From Sthenelais limicola (lineage: Eukaryota > Annelida > Polychaeta > Phyllodocida > Sigalionidae), in NCBI GenBank assembly GCA_942159475.1, contig OW804097.1:38266298-38330297 (forward strand): DNA of 64,000 nt, given 5' to 3'. The position numbers were made by a program, and so were the translations under genes. The notes beneath the pieces were generated by a model. That model searched no databases and was not told where the DNA came from. It worked only from the letters and a program-made list of their open reading frames with translations. Below, piece after piece: positions 1 through 11,282 of the stretch. The number at the start of each line of letters is the position of its first letter. Position 1 is the stretch's first letter.

Positions 1-381
1 AAAACCCTGAAAAATTGTCTGATGACAACCTTCAAATTCTCTGGCAGGGGTAACATGCAACTAGGAACACAAACAGGCTTATGGAGAGGATATCAGTAAT
101 CATATCCAACAGTTGATCATAATCAATAACATCTTAAAGCATGTATGAGAGCACTTGAAGCAGACACGTTGTCCGCCATGCTTACAAGGTGCAAATCCTT
201 GAGCTGCAGGAATCCAACAAACAGGCCAAACTCCATACAACTGAGTTGCAGCAAGATTTGTTAGGCATGATCCAAGGAATGGCAGCTAAACAAACTCCAC
301 TTAATCCGGTGACGTCAACCATCGCTGATTCATAAGGTGAAGTAAGGAAGGTGAAGTAAGGGTGAAGAAACGGATAGAAGG

Positions 382-966
382 GTGACTTTCTCTAAAGGAA
401 TGATGGGGGCAACATTGTCTCCTAAGGAAAGCCACAGAGTGAGGATAGAATTGGTTTCCGATGATACAAATGACGAACAACCAGGAGGCGAAGTTGGTGC
501 TTGCAGTAGCAAGGGCGATCCTTCTACTGGGGCGAAAACCAACAAGGGAAGTGGGTCCAAGAACATGCAGGTCCCTCCCTCCCCACTGTTTTCACTCAAG
601 ATTAGGAGACATGATTCTGATTGTTCTGTAGAGAATCAAGTTGGGGAAATCCGCTTGAGATGCTCTCAGAGAAAAGACCGATCGTTAGTCGCTGGCCTGG
701 CATTTGACAGACCCAGCAACTCAGACTCAGACTTTGACTACCAGTACTCTGATGGTGAAGATAGTCACTATGACAAAATGCCTCAGTTGAAGCCATGGAA
801 TGGCAAGAGCTCCTGGCGCGTGTACCTGGTGGAGTCCAAGGTTGTCGCTGAAGCGTACAACTGGACTCCAAAGCAGTTCTGGCACCAGTTGAAGTGTGGG
901 ACTAGGAAACAGTTGGCAGAGCTGGGGCCAGGCCTTAGGATTTATTTGCAGGGATTGACCAACTAA
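382..966 (+). pseudogene. gag-like fragment of the gypsy relic
   Basis: An open frame of 194 codons. Its C-terminal part (about residues 137-190) holds the pattern PWNGKSSWRVYLVESKVVAE followed by a Trp/Phe-rich segment, which matches the gypsy Gag form 'DGxxSWxxYLxxFExVAE'. The N-terminal 130 residues are Ser/Asp/Gly-rich and low complexity. The start at 382 is simply the first Met; the original start was probably upstream. It ends in a stop before any zinc knuckle. A second open piece at 1001-1279 continues the same strand but is not recognisable. Confidence 0.6.
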
Positions 967-1317
967 GATATGGCAGTGTGGGTTTGTTTGAAACAACCCA
1001 ATGACCTCCAAAGGGCACTTTATTGGTCAGAAGTTGGGAAAGTTGCCACATGGACGAAGTTGCCACATGGCAACCATAGCTACAATTAGCATGGCCTCTG
1101 TCACACCTGTTGCAACAACACCACTCTGTAAAATAAGTGGGAGAGGAGGTCCCACTTACAGGGCTGTTGTACAGTCCTCAGAAGCCATGCAGGAAGTGAT
1201 GGAAGACTCCAACACTGATCCCTCCACGATTGTGCAGGCATTCCAAGCATTCTTGAATAGCAATCCCTTGGATCAATGAAATGTGTTGAGGTGCAAGGCG
1301 GAAATAAATGGTTCTGT

Positions 1318-1408
1318 GCCCTGGACAGTGTGGGATTGTTCCAGTTTAAGGTGATGGCCTTTGGACTGTGTAATGCCCCGGCAACCTTCCAGCGAATGCT
1401 AGACTCAA
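1318..1408 (+). pseudogene. Reverse transcriptase fragment (palm)
   Basis: The translation contains FKVMAFGLCNAPATFQRML, the very conserved 'MPFGLxNAPATFQRxM' block of gypsy reverse transcriptases, with Pro replaced by Ala. The catalytic YxDD box that should follow within about 30 residues is missing because homology stops abruptly near 1408. Confidence 0.85.
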
Positions 1409-2520
1409 ATCGGGAGCACCCCTATAAAAATAGGCGAAAAAAGTGTTTTTTGTGAATATTGGATAGCCCAACTTGTTTTTTTTCTCTTTTCCGAGTTGTA
1501 AGTCTTACGAGCTGTAAGCCTCACAACTGGCACTCACACTGTACAATCCGATTCAACATTTGAATCTTGAGTTTTGTCGTGAACAACAGCTCAAAAACGG
1601 ACCTTACAACTGGAAAACTAGTTGTAAGGAGTTGTAAGGCTTACAACTCTTTGGATGCGTACAGTGTCAGGGGGGCATTATCCCTATTTCTTGAGGTAAA
1701 ATCAATGTCAGCTAGGTTCGAACATAAATATGGTGAAAAATAAGAGTTCTGGAGGGCTTAGAATCTTGGATTATGATGTTTCATATAGGCAGACATCTTC
1801 GGAGAAGTTGTGACGTCACTCATGATAAAATCCAGCCAGCCATGCTAGCATGGGGAGTGCACCATGGTCATGCTCCTCCTCCTGCTGGAGTTTTTGCAAC
1901 AATATATATAGCAGAAATAAGCATGTGCCCATTAAATCTGAATGTCTACATGCTATTCATGGCCAGATTTCACTTTCTAAAGTGTGATTTTATGAAAGAG
2001 AAGGTATTTCGTAAGGAGTAAACAAGTCTGGCCAAAACAGGAACACTCTAATCGCCCCCTCTTATAGCTCACAATAACAAAACCTTTCGGGACTATACAG
2101 GGTTCATTTCAAACCATCTAAGTTGAAACAAACCCATAACAGTCTAGTTATATCCTCTCTCACTCACTATTAGCAAAGAAAATAGCTTATTAGGGATCTG
2201 AAGGGAGGAAAATAGGCCGATATGGAGCCAAGATTGGCTCAGCCTTGATGACAACAAAATCAAGGAGGATTGTGGGTAATCTTCCCCAAAATGGCGGTAG
2301 TCATGAATCTTGAATCAAGTCTATTTCAGTTGTTTCAAATGCTTCTATCAACATATTAATAGATACTAGGGATATTTCTGAACTACAGGTATGTTTTTAT
2401 TTAATAAAAGAACCTATTGCAGTACCATGGTACTGAAGGTGGTACTTTATTTTAAATGGAAGTCTTGCCTAGGCTTTCTAGATGATGAAGTTATGGATTG
2501 AAAGGATTATGGATTGAAGT
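1409..2520. other. Non-homologous interruption of the gypsy relic
   Basis: No retroelement coding is visible here. It starts with a segment (about 1490-1655) rich in short direct and inverted copies of GTTGTAAG/CTTACAAC, then AT-rich sequence. Two possible boundary motifs, GGGAGCACCCCTATA near 1411 and GGGGGGCATTATCCCTAT near 1671, suggest that part of it is a nested insertion. No gene seen. Confidence 0.4.
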
Positions 2521-2522
2521 AA

Positions 2523-3230
2523 TATGAACTCTTCCACCGAGAGGTGGAATACTTGGGGAAACTGGTTTCGGACAAGGGCATCCGCGCTGACCCAAAGAAA
2601 GTGCAGAAGGTCCAAGATTGCCCGAGGCTAGATAAGGCGAAGGAGAACCGACAATTTATAGGATTTGCATTCTATTACCGGGAATTTCAGCCGAAATTTG
2701 TCTTGATTGTTGCTCCTTTATAGGTGATAGTAACCGCTGCAGGAAAAGATAAGTGGTATACTAGATCCATAGAATGGACTCCAGAATACGAAGTTGCCTT
2801 CCAAGGCCCCAGTGTTAGGGTATCCCCAGAAGGAAGGGAAATTTACCCTCGACTTGTATGCCAGTGGTTTTGGCATGGCGAGAGTCCTGTTCCAAGAACA
2901 AGACAGAAAGGAGGTAGTACTTGGGTATGCTAATAATAGCTTAGATAAGGCCCAATGGAACTACTGTGCTATGAAACGCTAGCTTTTAGCAGTACTCACC
3001 TACCTGGGGATGTTCCGGCATTGCCTTTTGGAAACCAGAATTTCTGTGTATGGACGGACCACGCATCCTTGCATTGGTTGCTGAACTTTAAAGATCCAAT
3101 GGATATGCTTGCCATAGGCTTGCTCAACTGCAAGAGTATGGCCTGGATCAAACTATCATTCTCCATAGGGCAGGGAAGAAGCACCTTAATGCTGATGCGG
3201 TTTCCTGGATTCCGGATATTATTGGTCTCT
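2523..3230 (+). pseudogene. Reverse transcriptase C-terminus and RNase H fragments
   Basis: The stretch around 2540-2725 reads as the RT connection ('VEYLGKLVSDKGI', 'FIGFAFYYREF'), matching the gypsy 'YLGHxVSxxGIxxDPxK' and 'FLGxxxYYRRF' blocks. From about 2880 RNase H follows, with WTDHASLHWLLNFKDP near 3050-3100 and HLNADAVSWIP near 3182-3215 (the usual form is 'NADALSR'). Several frameshifts separate these pieces, so no continuous protein is possible. Confidence 0.8.
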
Positions 3231-3234
3231 TCAA

Positions 3235-4030
3235 CCCTACCCTGCAAGGGAACAACTATGTGCTGGTTGTGGTGGACCATTTTTCGAAATTGGTAGAGGC
3301 CTATCCTATGCCAGACCACACAGAGGAGCGGTGTGTGGAAGTCGTCTTCCAAGAATGGATCTTGTGCTTTGGATGTTGGAGTTCAGGTCTGCATTGTTGA
3401 AGGGTTTGTTTGAAATGCTCGGAATCACCCGGAATCAAAGTTAATCACCCTGCCGTATAGACCCCAGTCTAATGGACAGGCAGAGCGATTTAATTGATTT
3501 CTGGTTGAACAGTTGTCCTGCCTGACAGACTATAGTTCCTCTGATTGGGATATGCTGGCTCTGTGTATCGTCCATGCCTATTGGGCTAATATACACATGA
3601 ACACTCTGTGCACAGCAAATTCTATTGTATTTGGGACAGACCTGGTCACTCCAATGGACTTGACTGGAGTAGAACCGGGGAGCCTGGATTTTCGATGATC
3701 GAGTGGCGTTCATAGAGAACCTAAGATATTGGATGCGACTAGGGCGATGGCATCAATTTGTCCGGGATAACCTCAGAGTATTGGCAGTGCACCAGAAATG
3801 AGATTATGACCGGAAGGCAAACCCTAGACACTTTGAGGTGGGTGCTGTTGTATACTGCTACAACCATCCTTTGGCCAGTAAGAAGATCTGTCCCAAATGG
3901 GATGGGCCCTTCAAGGTGAAACGATTCATAGGAGGCACAACCTTGGAAACAGTTAGGGTATCATGAGATGCCAAGTGGACTATCTCAATCCCGCATTCGA
4001 AAAGAACGGGCCTATCCAGAGAGAGCACCC
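3235..4030 (+). pseudogene. Integrase fragments
   Basis: A core segment reads VVVDHFSKLVEAYPM near 3262-3310 (catalytic-core 'DRFSK' form), then LPYRPQSNGQAERFN at about 3450-3495, the 'PYHPQTDGQxER' catalytic Glu block. A C-terminal piece near 3890-3930 reads KWDGPFKVKRFIGGTTLE, the usual integrase end 'WxGPFxV'. The zinc-finger region is degraded. Frames change repeatedly. Confidence 0.8.
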
Positions 4031-4424
4031 TCAAGGAATGGTGTCACGAAAACCAAGTATGTTTTTTTTTAAAGTATTTTGGTTATAATTCACGAACTAT
4101 AAATGCGATCTGCACAATCTTTGTATCAAAATATGCATCCCCGAAGACTCTTATAAAAGACATCTTATATTGAGTCAGTAATAAATTAGTATCATAGTTT
4201 ATTAATAAAACCTTGGAAAATGTCACATTGGACACTTTTCAATAGGGGTTTCCTCATTTTCTTTCTTGATATTTCATTGAGGGGCTCCATTGTCACCCAA
4301 GTTCATGAATTGTGCTTGTTGAAAGAATTAAGGAATGCAATTCGTTCCATTTGAATAATAATGGGCCTTCAAAAGAGGAAAATTGATAAAAATTCAACAC
4401 AAATGGCCTATAAATATGCTAGTG

Positions 4425-4900
4425 CTAAAAGGACTTATCTTGAGATACGTCTTTTGGTGCCGAAATTTTTTAGGATTCCCCAGAATAATAGTTTTATCAA
4501 ATGGACTTATCTTGAGATACTTCCTCAAGCACTTGGATTATTTTTGACATCTCTGAATATAAGTTTTGCCAAAAGGATGTATCTTCAGATACGTCCTATG
4601 GCATTGTGATTTTGAGTGGATTTTGCTGAATATTATATTTGCCAAAAGGTGGTATATTCAAATACGCCCTTCTTGTTATTATTTCTTCCACAGGAACTAT
4701 GATTATTATCATTGCCAAAATGACTTATCTGGAATTACAACCTTTTGGCTCTTAAAATTTCCCATCAATCACTCACAAACATTTTTGCCAAAACGGCGTA
4801 GAGAGAGATACAATATTTTGCTCCTTATATTTAAAAGAAATATTAGAATATTGTCAATGCCAAAATATCTCAAGTAGAGATACATCATTTAGGCAGTAAT
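4425..4900. repeat. Degenerate tandem array, about 72-bp unit
   Basis: Seven diverged units each begin with a form of GCCAAAAGGACTTATCTTGA, at about 4425, 4496, 4567, 4640, 4710, 4787 and 4858, so spacing is 70-77 bp. The block CTTGAGATACGTC recurs just after. Identity falls steadily toward the right end. No open frame is shared among units, so it looks like an old minisatellite and not a protein repeat. Confidence 0.65.
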
Positions 4901-5149
4901 CATATCAACATATAAATGAAAATAACTCCTTGGCCAAAGGTTGTATTTGGATCTAAGTGGTTTTAGCTCAAACAATTTTTGCTGGCATTGAGATAAGATG
5001 TTTTTGTTTTGTGCCTAAAATCATTAATAATCATCAAATGTTTATGAAGACTAGATCAAAATTTGCGGAATGAAATGGTTATTCACCCCATGAGAAAAAG
5101 TGAAATTATGCAAAAATGCTATATACGACCTTTTGGTTCTGACCCCACG

Positions 5150-5428
5150 AAATATTTAGCAACATTTTTATCGAAAATTACAAAAATGTTTTCACCAATA
5201 TCAAAGTTTTTGTAAATGATCTATGAAAATCAAATGCACAATGGGAAAGATGGGGACTTGTTTCTTGGAATCATGTATACCACATGGATATTGACATCAG
5301 AGCATTGATACATAGACTCTAGTCCATGCTGAACATGGCATATTTTCTATAGATTTTAGACTGTACCAATAGTCCCATAATTCCATGCGAATCAAGATTC
5401 AAAATGGCGGCTATGCAAATCCCCTATT
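5150..5428 (-). mobile_element. Family D element, 5'-truncated, inverted
   Basis: Reverse of the family D sequence: it ends GCAAATCCCCTATT at 5428, preceded by the TTCAAAATGGCGGC block seen in the other copies. The other terminus is missing, with homology ending near 5150. Confidence 0.7.
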
Positions 5429-5845
5429 ACTACCGACGGTCCTCAGCAACATTTCCCAGCTTCCGATCACAGTGCAATAATTCTTTTCAACAAAATCCTC
5501 TCGAGATGCCATTAATATTATTGGCCTGAGCCTCCTTATCGGACTCCCATGTCCCCCCACCTTCCCCCCGACCTGCCCCCAGCCTGTCTAAACTGACATC
5601 TTTTTCTGCACTCAAGTGCCCAGTTTCCCTCCGGCTTTTATCCGAGTGGGAGGCTGCTAACAGCATATGCATGTCTACTTCCCCTTCCCCCTTCATCAAC
5701 ACAGCCTAAGGGGTTTTTAGAAAGGAGGTAGTACCCCCCCCCCCCCCTAAAACCACTAGTAACACCGATCCCTTCTGTGTCCACCCAACCCCCCACTGCC
5801 AGCTCTACCATTGCCCACAAACCAAATAGTCTCTATTCATTACAT
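5429..5845. other. Non-repeat spacer with poly-C tract
   Basis: A GC-richer island. The minus strand is open over 5487-5720 (Gly/Glu/Ser-rich, preceded by a CCCCTTAG acceptor-like site near 5709), but no clear donor follows and the protein is not recognisable. A run of C lies at about 5736-5748. It could be a real exon of an unrecognised or AMBRA1-like transcript; support is weak. Confidence 0.25.
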
Positions 5846-6081
5846 GGGTCAGATTTTCAGAAAAAGTACAATTGGCGGATCATCACATTTAGTAAATTCT
5901 GCTAAATTAGACCGCAAAATCGTCAACACTAGGTATATCTTGAGAACATTTAACATTGCCTTGATTCAATCAATCGGTTAGGTTATGTTGAACTGCATTT
6001 TGAACCTGATTTCCGTCTTATATTTGGGTTATTTGAGAGGATTGGTGAAGGTGAATTGTACATTTTCTGGCGATTTCACCC
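5846..6081 (-). mobile_element. Family A MITE
   Basis: 236 bp, ends GGGTCAGATTTTC and GGCGATTTCACCC, exact 4-bp duplication ACAT on both sides (5842-5845, 6082-6085). Asymmetric-end subfamily. Confidence 0.9.
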
Positions 6082-6122
6082 ACATGACCCGCACCTCCCA
6101 TGCAATGCCCTTGAGGCAGTAG

Positions 6123-6379
6123 CAGCGAGGCAGCAGCCGGGCCTCCCCCCCCCCCCCCGCCTCCTCCCCGTGGGCGGCGGGAGGTGACCCCGATACTGAG
6201 ACGCTCATTAGGAAGGTCGTCATTGAGGCTGACCCTATGAATAAGACGAGGGGAAGGATTGCATTCATGCAGTTAGGAAAAGAGCTACTACTACAGCAGA
6301 CCATGAATACTTTGCCTATGGCTCATAGCCAGAGATTAGTCATTTGCTTCCACGGGAATATATGGGTCAGTTCGCCTAG
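6123..6379 (+). other. Unrecognised open segment between two family A MITEs
   Basis: After an in-frame stop at 6120 the + strand stays open for 85 codons. It begins Ser/Pro-rich across a poly-C run, then has a coherent charged helical-looking stretch containing TETLIRKVVIEADPMN and GRIAFMQLGKELLLQQ. It ends in the next MITE. Acceptor-like CAGs lie at 6119 and 6125; no good donor is visible. The composition resembles real protein more than the overlapping minus frame does, but I cannot name it. It may be an exon remnant or transposon coding. Confidence 0.3.
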
Positions 6380-6563
6380 AAATGTACAATTGCCAGCTGA
6401 AAAATGATAAATACCAGGTATATCTGAGTATATTTTGTGTTATGTTGATTTGAAATATCTGTTCTGCTATATTAAACTGTATTTTGAAGCTATTTTTGTC
6501 TTAAATTTGGGTTATTTGAGAGGATTGGTGAAGGTGAATTGTAATTTTCTGATGATCTGACCC
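6364..6563 (-). mobile_element. Family A MITE, internally deleted
   Basis: 200 bp, with the duplication ATAT on both sides. Left end mutated (GGGTCAGTTCGCC). Confidence 0.85.
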
Positions 6564-6584
6564 ATATACGTACCTAATTCATAT

Positions 6585-6679
6585 ATGTATATCTGAGTAT
6601 ATTCTGCATTACCCTGATTCAAAAACCTGTTTGGTTATGTATTGTGAAATGAATTGTACATTTTCCGACGACTTCACCC
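6585..6679 (-). mobile_element. Family A fragment
   Basis: Only the last ~95 bp remain (from TATATCTGAGTATATT to ACTTCACCC). Confidence 0.7.
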
Positions 6680-6814
6680 ATACATGTTCACCGTCCAGGA
6701 CACTTAATTACTTGCTCGTCATTTACTGTGACAGTGGTCGAGTGTTAACACTAACAACAATACGAATATCTCCTTACTTGATATAGGCTGGGAGTAATTG
6801 ACTCTGACATATAC

Positions 6815-7049
6815 GGGTCAGATTTTCAGAAAATGTACAATTCAACTTCGCCAATCTTCTCAAATAATCTAAATTTCAGACGAAAATAAAGTTCAAAATA
6901 CAGTTAAACCTAACCAAACATATTGCTAGAATCAATGCAATGCCAAATATACTCGAATTTACCTAGTAGTGATCAAATTGCAGCCTAGTTTAACAGGATT
7001 TACTAAATGGGTACAGCTGCCAATTGTACATTTTCTGAAAATCTGACCC
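6815..7049 (+). mobile_element. Family A MITE
   Basis: 235 bp with matching GGGTCAGATTTTCAG ends and exact flanking duplication ATAC (6811-6814, 7050-7053). Symmetric-end subfamily. Confidence 0.92.
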
Positions 7050-7131
7050 ATACATGTCTAGTCTACTCTATTCCTACAGCATTCAGTATGTCTCCGCTAG
7101 TCGATTTCATTAGACCTATGGATTGGCCTGT

Positions 7132-7339
7132 GTGTGAAATCGTCAGAAAATATACAATTTTCCTACACAAATCGAAGTGATGTTCAAAATATAGTTCAAC
7201 ATAACCAAAGAGATATTTTGAATCAAGGCAATATCAAATATGTACAAATATACCTAACATTGACTATTTTTAGTTGAATTTAGCAGAATTTACTAAATGT
7301 TTAGATCTGCCGATTGTACATTTTGTGAAGATCTGACCC
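7132..7339 (+). mobile_element. Family A MITE, asymmetric ends
   Basis: Left end GTGTGAAATCGTCAG, right end GAAGATCTGACCC. No intact duplication. Confidence 0.8.
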
Positions 7340-7508
7340 ATGTACGCTATTCATTGTGTATGTCTTCTACCTTACAGTTCCTCTTACTCTAAAGCTTTTA
7401 TTAAGTTAAAATGTCAAATACAGATTGCACAAAGCATAGATCTATAGAAATTGCAATTGTTAGTCTAAAGCAAATGAGAAAGATATGAACCATTATTGGT
7501 GCAGTCTA

Positions 7509-7960
7509 GGGGATGATCTATAGGTAGGACTTCTGCTCCTATGTATGGGGATGATCTATAGGTAGGACTTCTGCTCCTATGTATGGGGATGATCTATAGG
7601 TAGGACTTCTACTTCTATGTATGGGGATGATCTATAGGTAGGACCTCTGCTCCTATATGTATGGGGATGATCTATAGGTAGGACTTCTGCTCCTGTCCAG
7701 CCTCTGAAGAACCGAAACCGCAATGCTAGCCCATACCGCTACTCTTTGAAGTCTAGGTTCTACAGAGGCTGGACAGAGTGTATGTATGGGGATGATCTAT
7801 AGGTAGGACCTCTGCTCCTATGTATGGGGATGATCTATAGGTAGGACTTCTGCTCCTGTCCAGCCTCTGAAGAACCGAAACCGCAATGCTAGCCTATACC
7901 GCTACTCTTTGAAGTCTAGGTTCTACAGAGGCTGGACAGAGTGTATGTATGGGGATGACT
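7509..7960. repeat. 38-bp tandem repeat with embedded palindromic inserts
   Basis: Units of 38 bp starting GGGGATGATCTATAGGTAGG occur at 7509, 7547, 7585, 7623 and 7663, then resume after two near-identical inserts (about 7695-7771 and 7855-7937). Each insert is bounded by TGTCCAGCCTCTG and CAGAGGCTGGACA, an inverted pair, so the array has a higher-order period of about 160 bp. No coding. Confidence 0.85.
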
Positions 7961-8069
7961 AGAGGGAGAAGTGAGGTCATTGACTTCTCCCATTTAGTAC
8001 ATGTAAGTGCTCACACCGACTCCTCCTCGCAGAGTAACTCACAAACTGTGAACTCGGGGTAACAGGGAT

Positions 8070-8440
8070 TTATAACTCAGCTGTGAACAGTGCTACAGGG
8101 GGTGAGTCAGGCCTTCAAATACAGTCCTGTAGTCCATATCAATAACACAGTCTAGGCCCAAAGATGAGAGAGTCCCTTCAAACAAGGAAAAGCCTCTCAC
8201 CTCAGATTAATAAATGAATTGTGAACAGCGCTATAGGGGGTGAGTCAGGCCTTCAAATACAGCCCTTTTGCACAGCAGGAGTCTATACTGATAACATAGT
8301 CTAGGTCCAAAGATGAGAGAGTTCCTTCAAACTGAGGAAAAGCCTCTTGCCTCAGATTTATAACTGAACTGTGAACAGAGCTATAGGGGGTGAGTCAGGC
8401 CTTCAAATACAGCCCTTTTGCACAGTTAGTAGGAGTCCAG
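8070..8440. repeat. Tandem array of ~145-bp units built on a family B end
   Basis: Three units begin with forms of TATAACTGAACTGTGAACAG near 8070, 8212 and 8358. The first two carry CAGTCTAGGCCCAAAGATGA or a close variant, followed by the family B left end up to CCTCAGATT. Only that end of the transposon is amplified. Confidence 0.75.
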
Positions 8441-8992
8441 TATCTGAGAATTTCTATTTTAATTGTAGGTTGAAAATGATGAAATGTGGGTGGAATTGGA
8501 CAATGTTTATGTTTCAAAAATACAGATTTCAGTAGAAATACTGAAGACTTTGATCGATGTTAAATAAGTTGCACTGTTCAGCTTGGGTAAAGTTGAAGGA
8601 AGGAAAGCACACTATTCAAAAACATTAATCCAGAATGAAAGCAAGTTATCCGAAAAGAGAATGTAATTCTAGACTTGTATTGTTCCCCTCTTTGCTGCAA
8701 TGTGCGGGAATACATGCAAGAGTTGGCCATAAGTACATTGGCATCATTGTCTCATTGTTTTAAAAGTATGTTTTCCCATTACATTAAACAAAGGCGAGAT
8801 TCCCCGTCAATTTCCATTAGCCACACCATGATGTGGTTAGTACTGTAAAGCTAAGAAAGTGACTTAGAATAGAATAGAATTTATTCATCAACTTGGATGT
8901 GCTTAGACAGATGAAATGTGCGAACACCTCACTCACTAATAGTAACGGGAAAATACTTAACAGACAGTTAATTTGTCTGCATGTACATACAT

Positions 8993-9225
8993 GGGTCAGA
9001 TTTTCAGAAAATGTACAATTCAACTTCACCAATCCTCTCAAATAACCCAAATTTCGGACGAATATAAAGTTCAAAATACAGTTCAACCTAACCAAACAGA
9101 TTGCTAGAATCAATGCAATGCCAAATATACTCGAATTTACCTAGTATTGACCAGATTGCAGCCTAATTTAGCAGAATTTACTAAATGTGTATAGCTGCCA
9201 ATTGTACATTTTCTGAAACTGACCC
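8993..9225 (+). mobile_element. Family A MITE
   Basis: 233 bp, duplication ACAT (8989-8992, 9226-9229). Confidence 0.92.
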
Positions 9226-9425
9226 ACATACCGGTGGCCAAAAACTAGCATACCGTAGTTTAATATGATGGGTTGATATTGGTTTATATTGTAGGAATAG
9301 CAATAAGAAGGAAGGAACGACTCGGGACCTACCTAACTCTAATACATCCTTTTCGTAGAACACACAACTATTGTAATCATTGATATCATTACAACCATCA
9401 ATACTGTATCTTTACAAGGGAATAA

Positions 9426-9628
9426 CAGTCTAGGCCCAAAGTTGAGAAACCCCTTCAAACGAAGGGAAAGCCTCTCGCCTCAAAGCACAAAGTGCCATTA
9501 TAAGTCCATTAAGACCGCAATATGCCATTATATTCTCATTAAAACGCCGAGTTCTAGGCCAGGAAACAGATTAGTGTAGTAGGCTGACATACTATTCTTA
9601 TCTGACCTGAGGGTTTGGGCCTAGACTG
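9426..9628 (+). mobile_element. Family B MITE
   Basis: 203 bp with inverted ends CAGTCTAGGCCCAAAG and TTTGGGCCTAGACTG, the best-conserved end pair in the window. Confidence 0.85.
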
Positions 9629-9836
9629 AATTAAAGCTAGACAATGCTGGAATACATAGCAACCATCATAGTAAGGTTGAAAACATAGCCGAGGGATAAG
9701 TAAAGGTAGCTCGGATTCTCATTAAATGCTTTCTGAGTGGACAGAGGTCAGAGTCAGGGAATGACCTCTTCACCTTCACCGACACACAGACAGACGGTCA
9801 TGTGTGGAGAGTGGCGGACTGAGACCCTTGACATCT

Positions 9837-10059
9837 GGGTCAGATTTTCAGAAAATGTACAATTCGCCTTCACCAACCCTGTTAAATAACCCACATTTAA
9901 CTTCAAAATGCAGTTTAACATGGCAAAACTGATACTTTAAATCAATGCGATACCAAATACACTAAGATATACCTGGTATTCCTAATTTTTCAGCCTTATT
10001 TAGCTGAATTTACTAAATGTATACAGCTGCCAATTGTACATTTTCTGAAAATCTGACCC
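9837..10059 (+). mobile_element. Family A MITE
   Basis: 223 bp, duplication ATCT on both sides. Confidence 0.9.
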
Positions 10060-10161
10060 ATCTCATTTCAGGCACGCCAGCAGCAAGAAAGCACAGTGAG
10101 CGTACTGGGGAAAACCCAAACAGCTTTCCTACTGCAGGGATGAGGAAGAGAAAAGACAATT

Positions 10162-10375
10162 CAGTCTAGGCCCAAAGTTGAGGGAGTTCCTTCAAACTGA
10201 GGGAAGGCCTCGCACTCAAAACCGCAAAGTGCCATTATAATTCCATTAAGACCGCAAAATGTCATAATAATCTAATTAGGATGTCGAGTCTTGGACGGGG
10301 AAACTCATTAGCGCAGTAGGCGTCCAATCACTGGCATACCATTCTTATCTGATCTGAGGGTTTGGGCCTAGAGTG
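10162..10375 (+). mobile_element. Family B MITE
   Basis: 214 bp, ends CAGTCTAGGCCC and GGGCCTAGAGTG; AATT occurs on both sides and may be the target duplication. Confidence 0.85.
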
Positions 10376-10767
10376 AATTGAAAACTCTCGGACGCAGGAC
10401 TAAAGATTGGACATAAAATTGAAATATATATACTCAGTCTAAAACTGGAAATACAATATTTACGAAAACTAGGGTCTATAATCTAAGTAACTATGCTTTG
10501 TTCTTTAAAAATGTCTTTATGTAAACGCAGTGATATTATTAGTACTGTATTTTACTTTCTTTTCAATGTAACTGTTTAAATATCATATAGGCCTGTAAAG
10601 ATTTGTTTTAAATGTCATGCTGCCGCTGTATCAATGTCAATCCCCATGTAGTTTATGTACACGTTAGAATTCAGGAACAAAATATTATCCTACAAATGAT
10701 TTCTCAACAGAGAAGTGGTGAGACCTCGGCCAGCTCAAACTGGCCAAATTCTACACGAGGAACCTTC

Positions 10768-10932
10768 GGTCTATGCTCAAAGTTGAGAGACTCCCTTCAA
10801 ACTGATGGAAAGCCTCTCGCTCGAAACCGCAAAATGCCATTATAATCCCATTACGATGCCTACCCATGGCCCAGAAACGTCATTAGCGCAGTAGGCGTCC
10901 AATCAATGACACTATCTGATTTGAGCCTACAT
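10768..10932 (+). mobile_element. Family B MITE, 3'-truncated
   Basis: Begins GGTCTATGCTCAAAG (degraded end) and stops at ATTTGAGCCTACA; the last ~30 bp are altered. Confidence 0.7.
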
Positions 10933-10937
10933 TCATG

Positions 10938-11037
10938 TACACTCTATACTCGTCCTGTAGGCAGTGGCGTGCCATAGAGTTACCCATAGCGGGCTTTGAT
11001 GTTTACTGCCTACAGCACAGGTCGCATATAGAGTGTA
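10938..11037. mobile_element. Family I short hairpin element
   Basis: 100 bp, ends TACACTCTATA / TATAGAGTGTA, arms about 27 bp with mismatches. Its interior shares GGCTTTGATGTTTACT with the copy at 23159-23255; the copy at 30280-30365 has the inverse. Confidence 0.75.
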
Positions 11038-11282
11038 AGGCTGCCTTATCAATAACATTGGTATCTGCCATGCCGGGATTGGGGCAAAATCTGGGTGGGT
11101 TTAGGTAAACAAGGCACCCATGCCGACCATTGGTAGTCCCCATACAATAGGAGAATAGATGCTTCAGGTACCAGTCTAGAGGGTCTGAACAGTGTCTCGC
11201 TATTGTCTGCTGAAGAATCAATGAGTCGTAAGGGGTGGGAGGGTGGGTAAAATAGGCTAAGGTGCCTGGACAGGGGGCACAT

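Larger units (their letters stand above)
130..4060 (+). mobile_element. Decayed Ty3/gypsy-type LTR retrotransposon (internal region only)
   Basis: Fragments of gag, reverse transcriptase, RNase H and integrase occur in canonical Ty3/gypsy order on one strand. The frames are broken by stops, frameshifts and one long unrelated stretch (about 1410-2520). No LTR pair was found around it, and no protease or envelope was recognised. A coiled-coil-like reading frame at about 178-335, rich in Leu, Gln and Glu, precedes the gag part and may be its N-terminus. The element cannot be autonomous. The order of domains is seen; the superfamily call rests on known gypsy motifs listed in the sub-entries. Confidence 0.85.

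Noticed and set aside
11049..11282. Minus-strand open segment between families I and A, considered as an AMBRA1-like exon
   Set aside because: No match to any part of AMBRA1 I know, and no acceptor/donor pair in phase.
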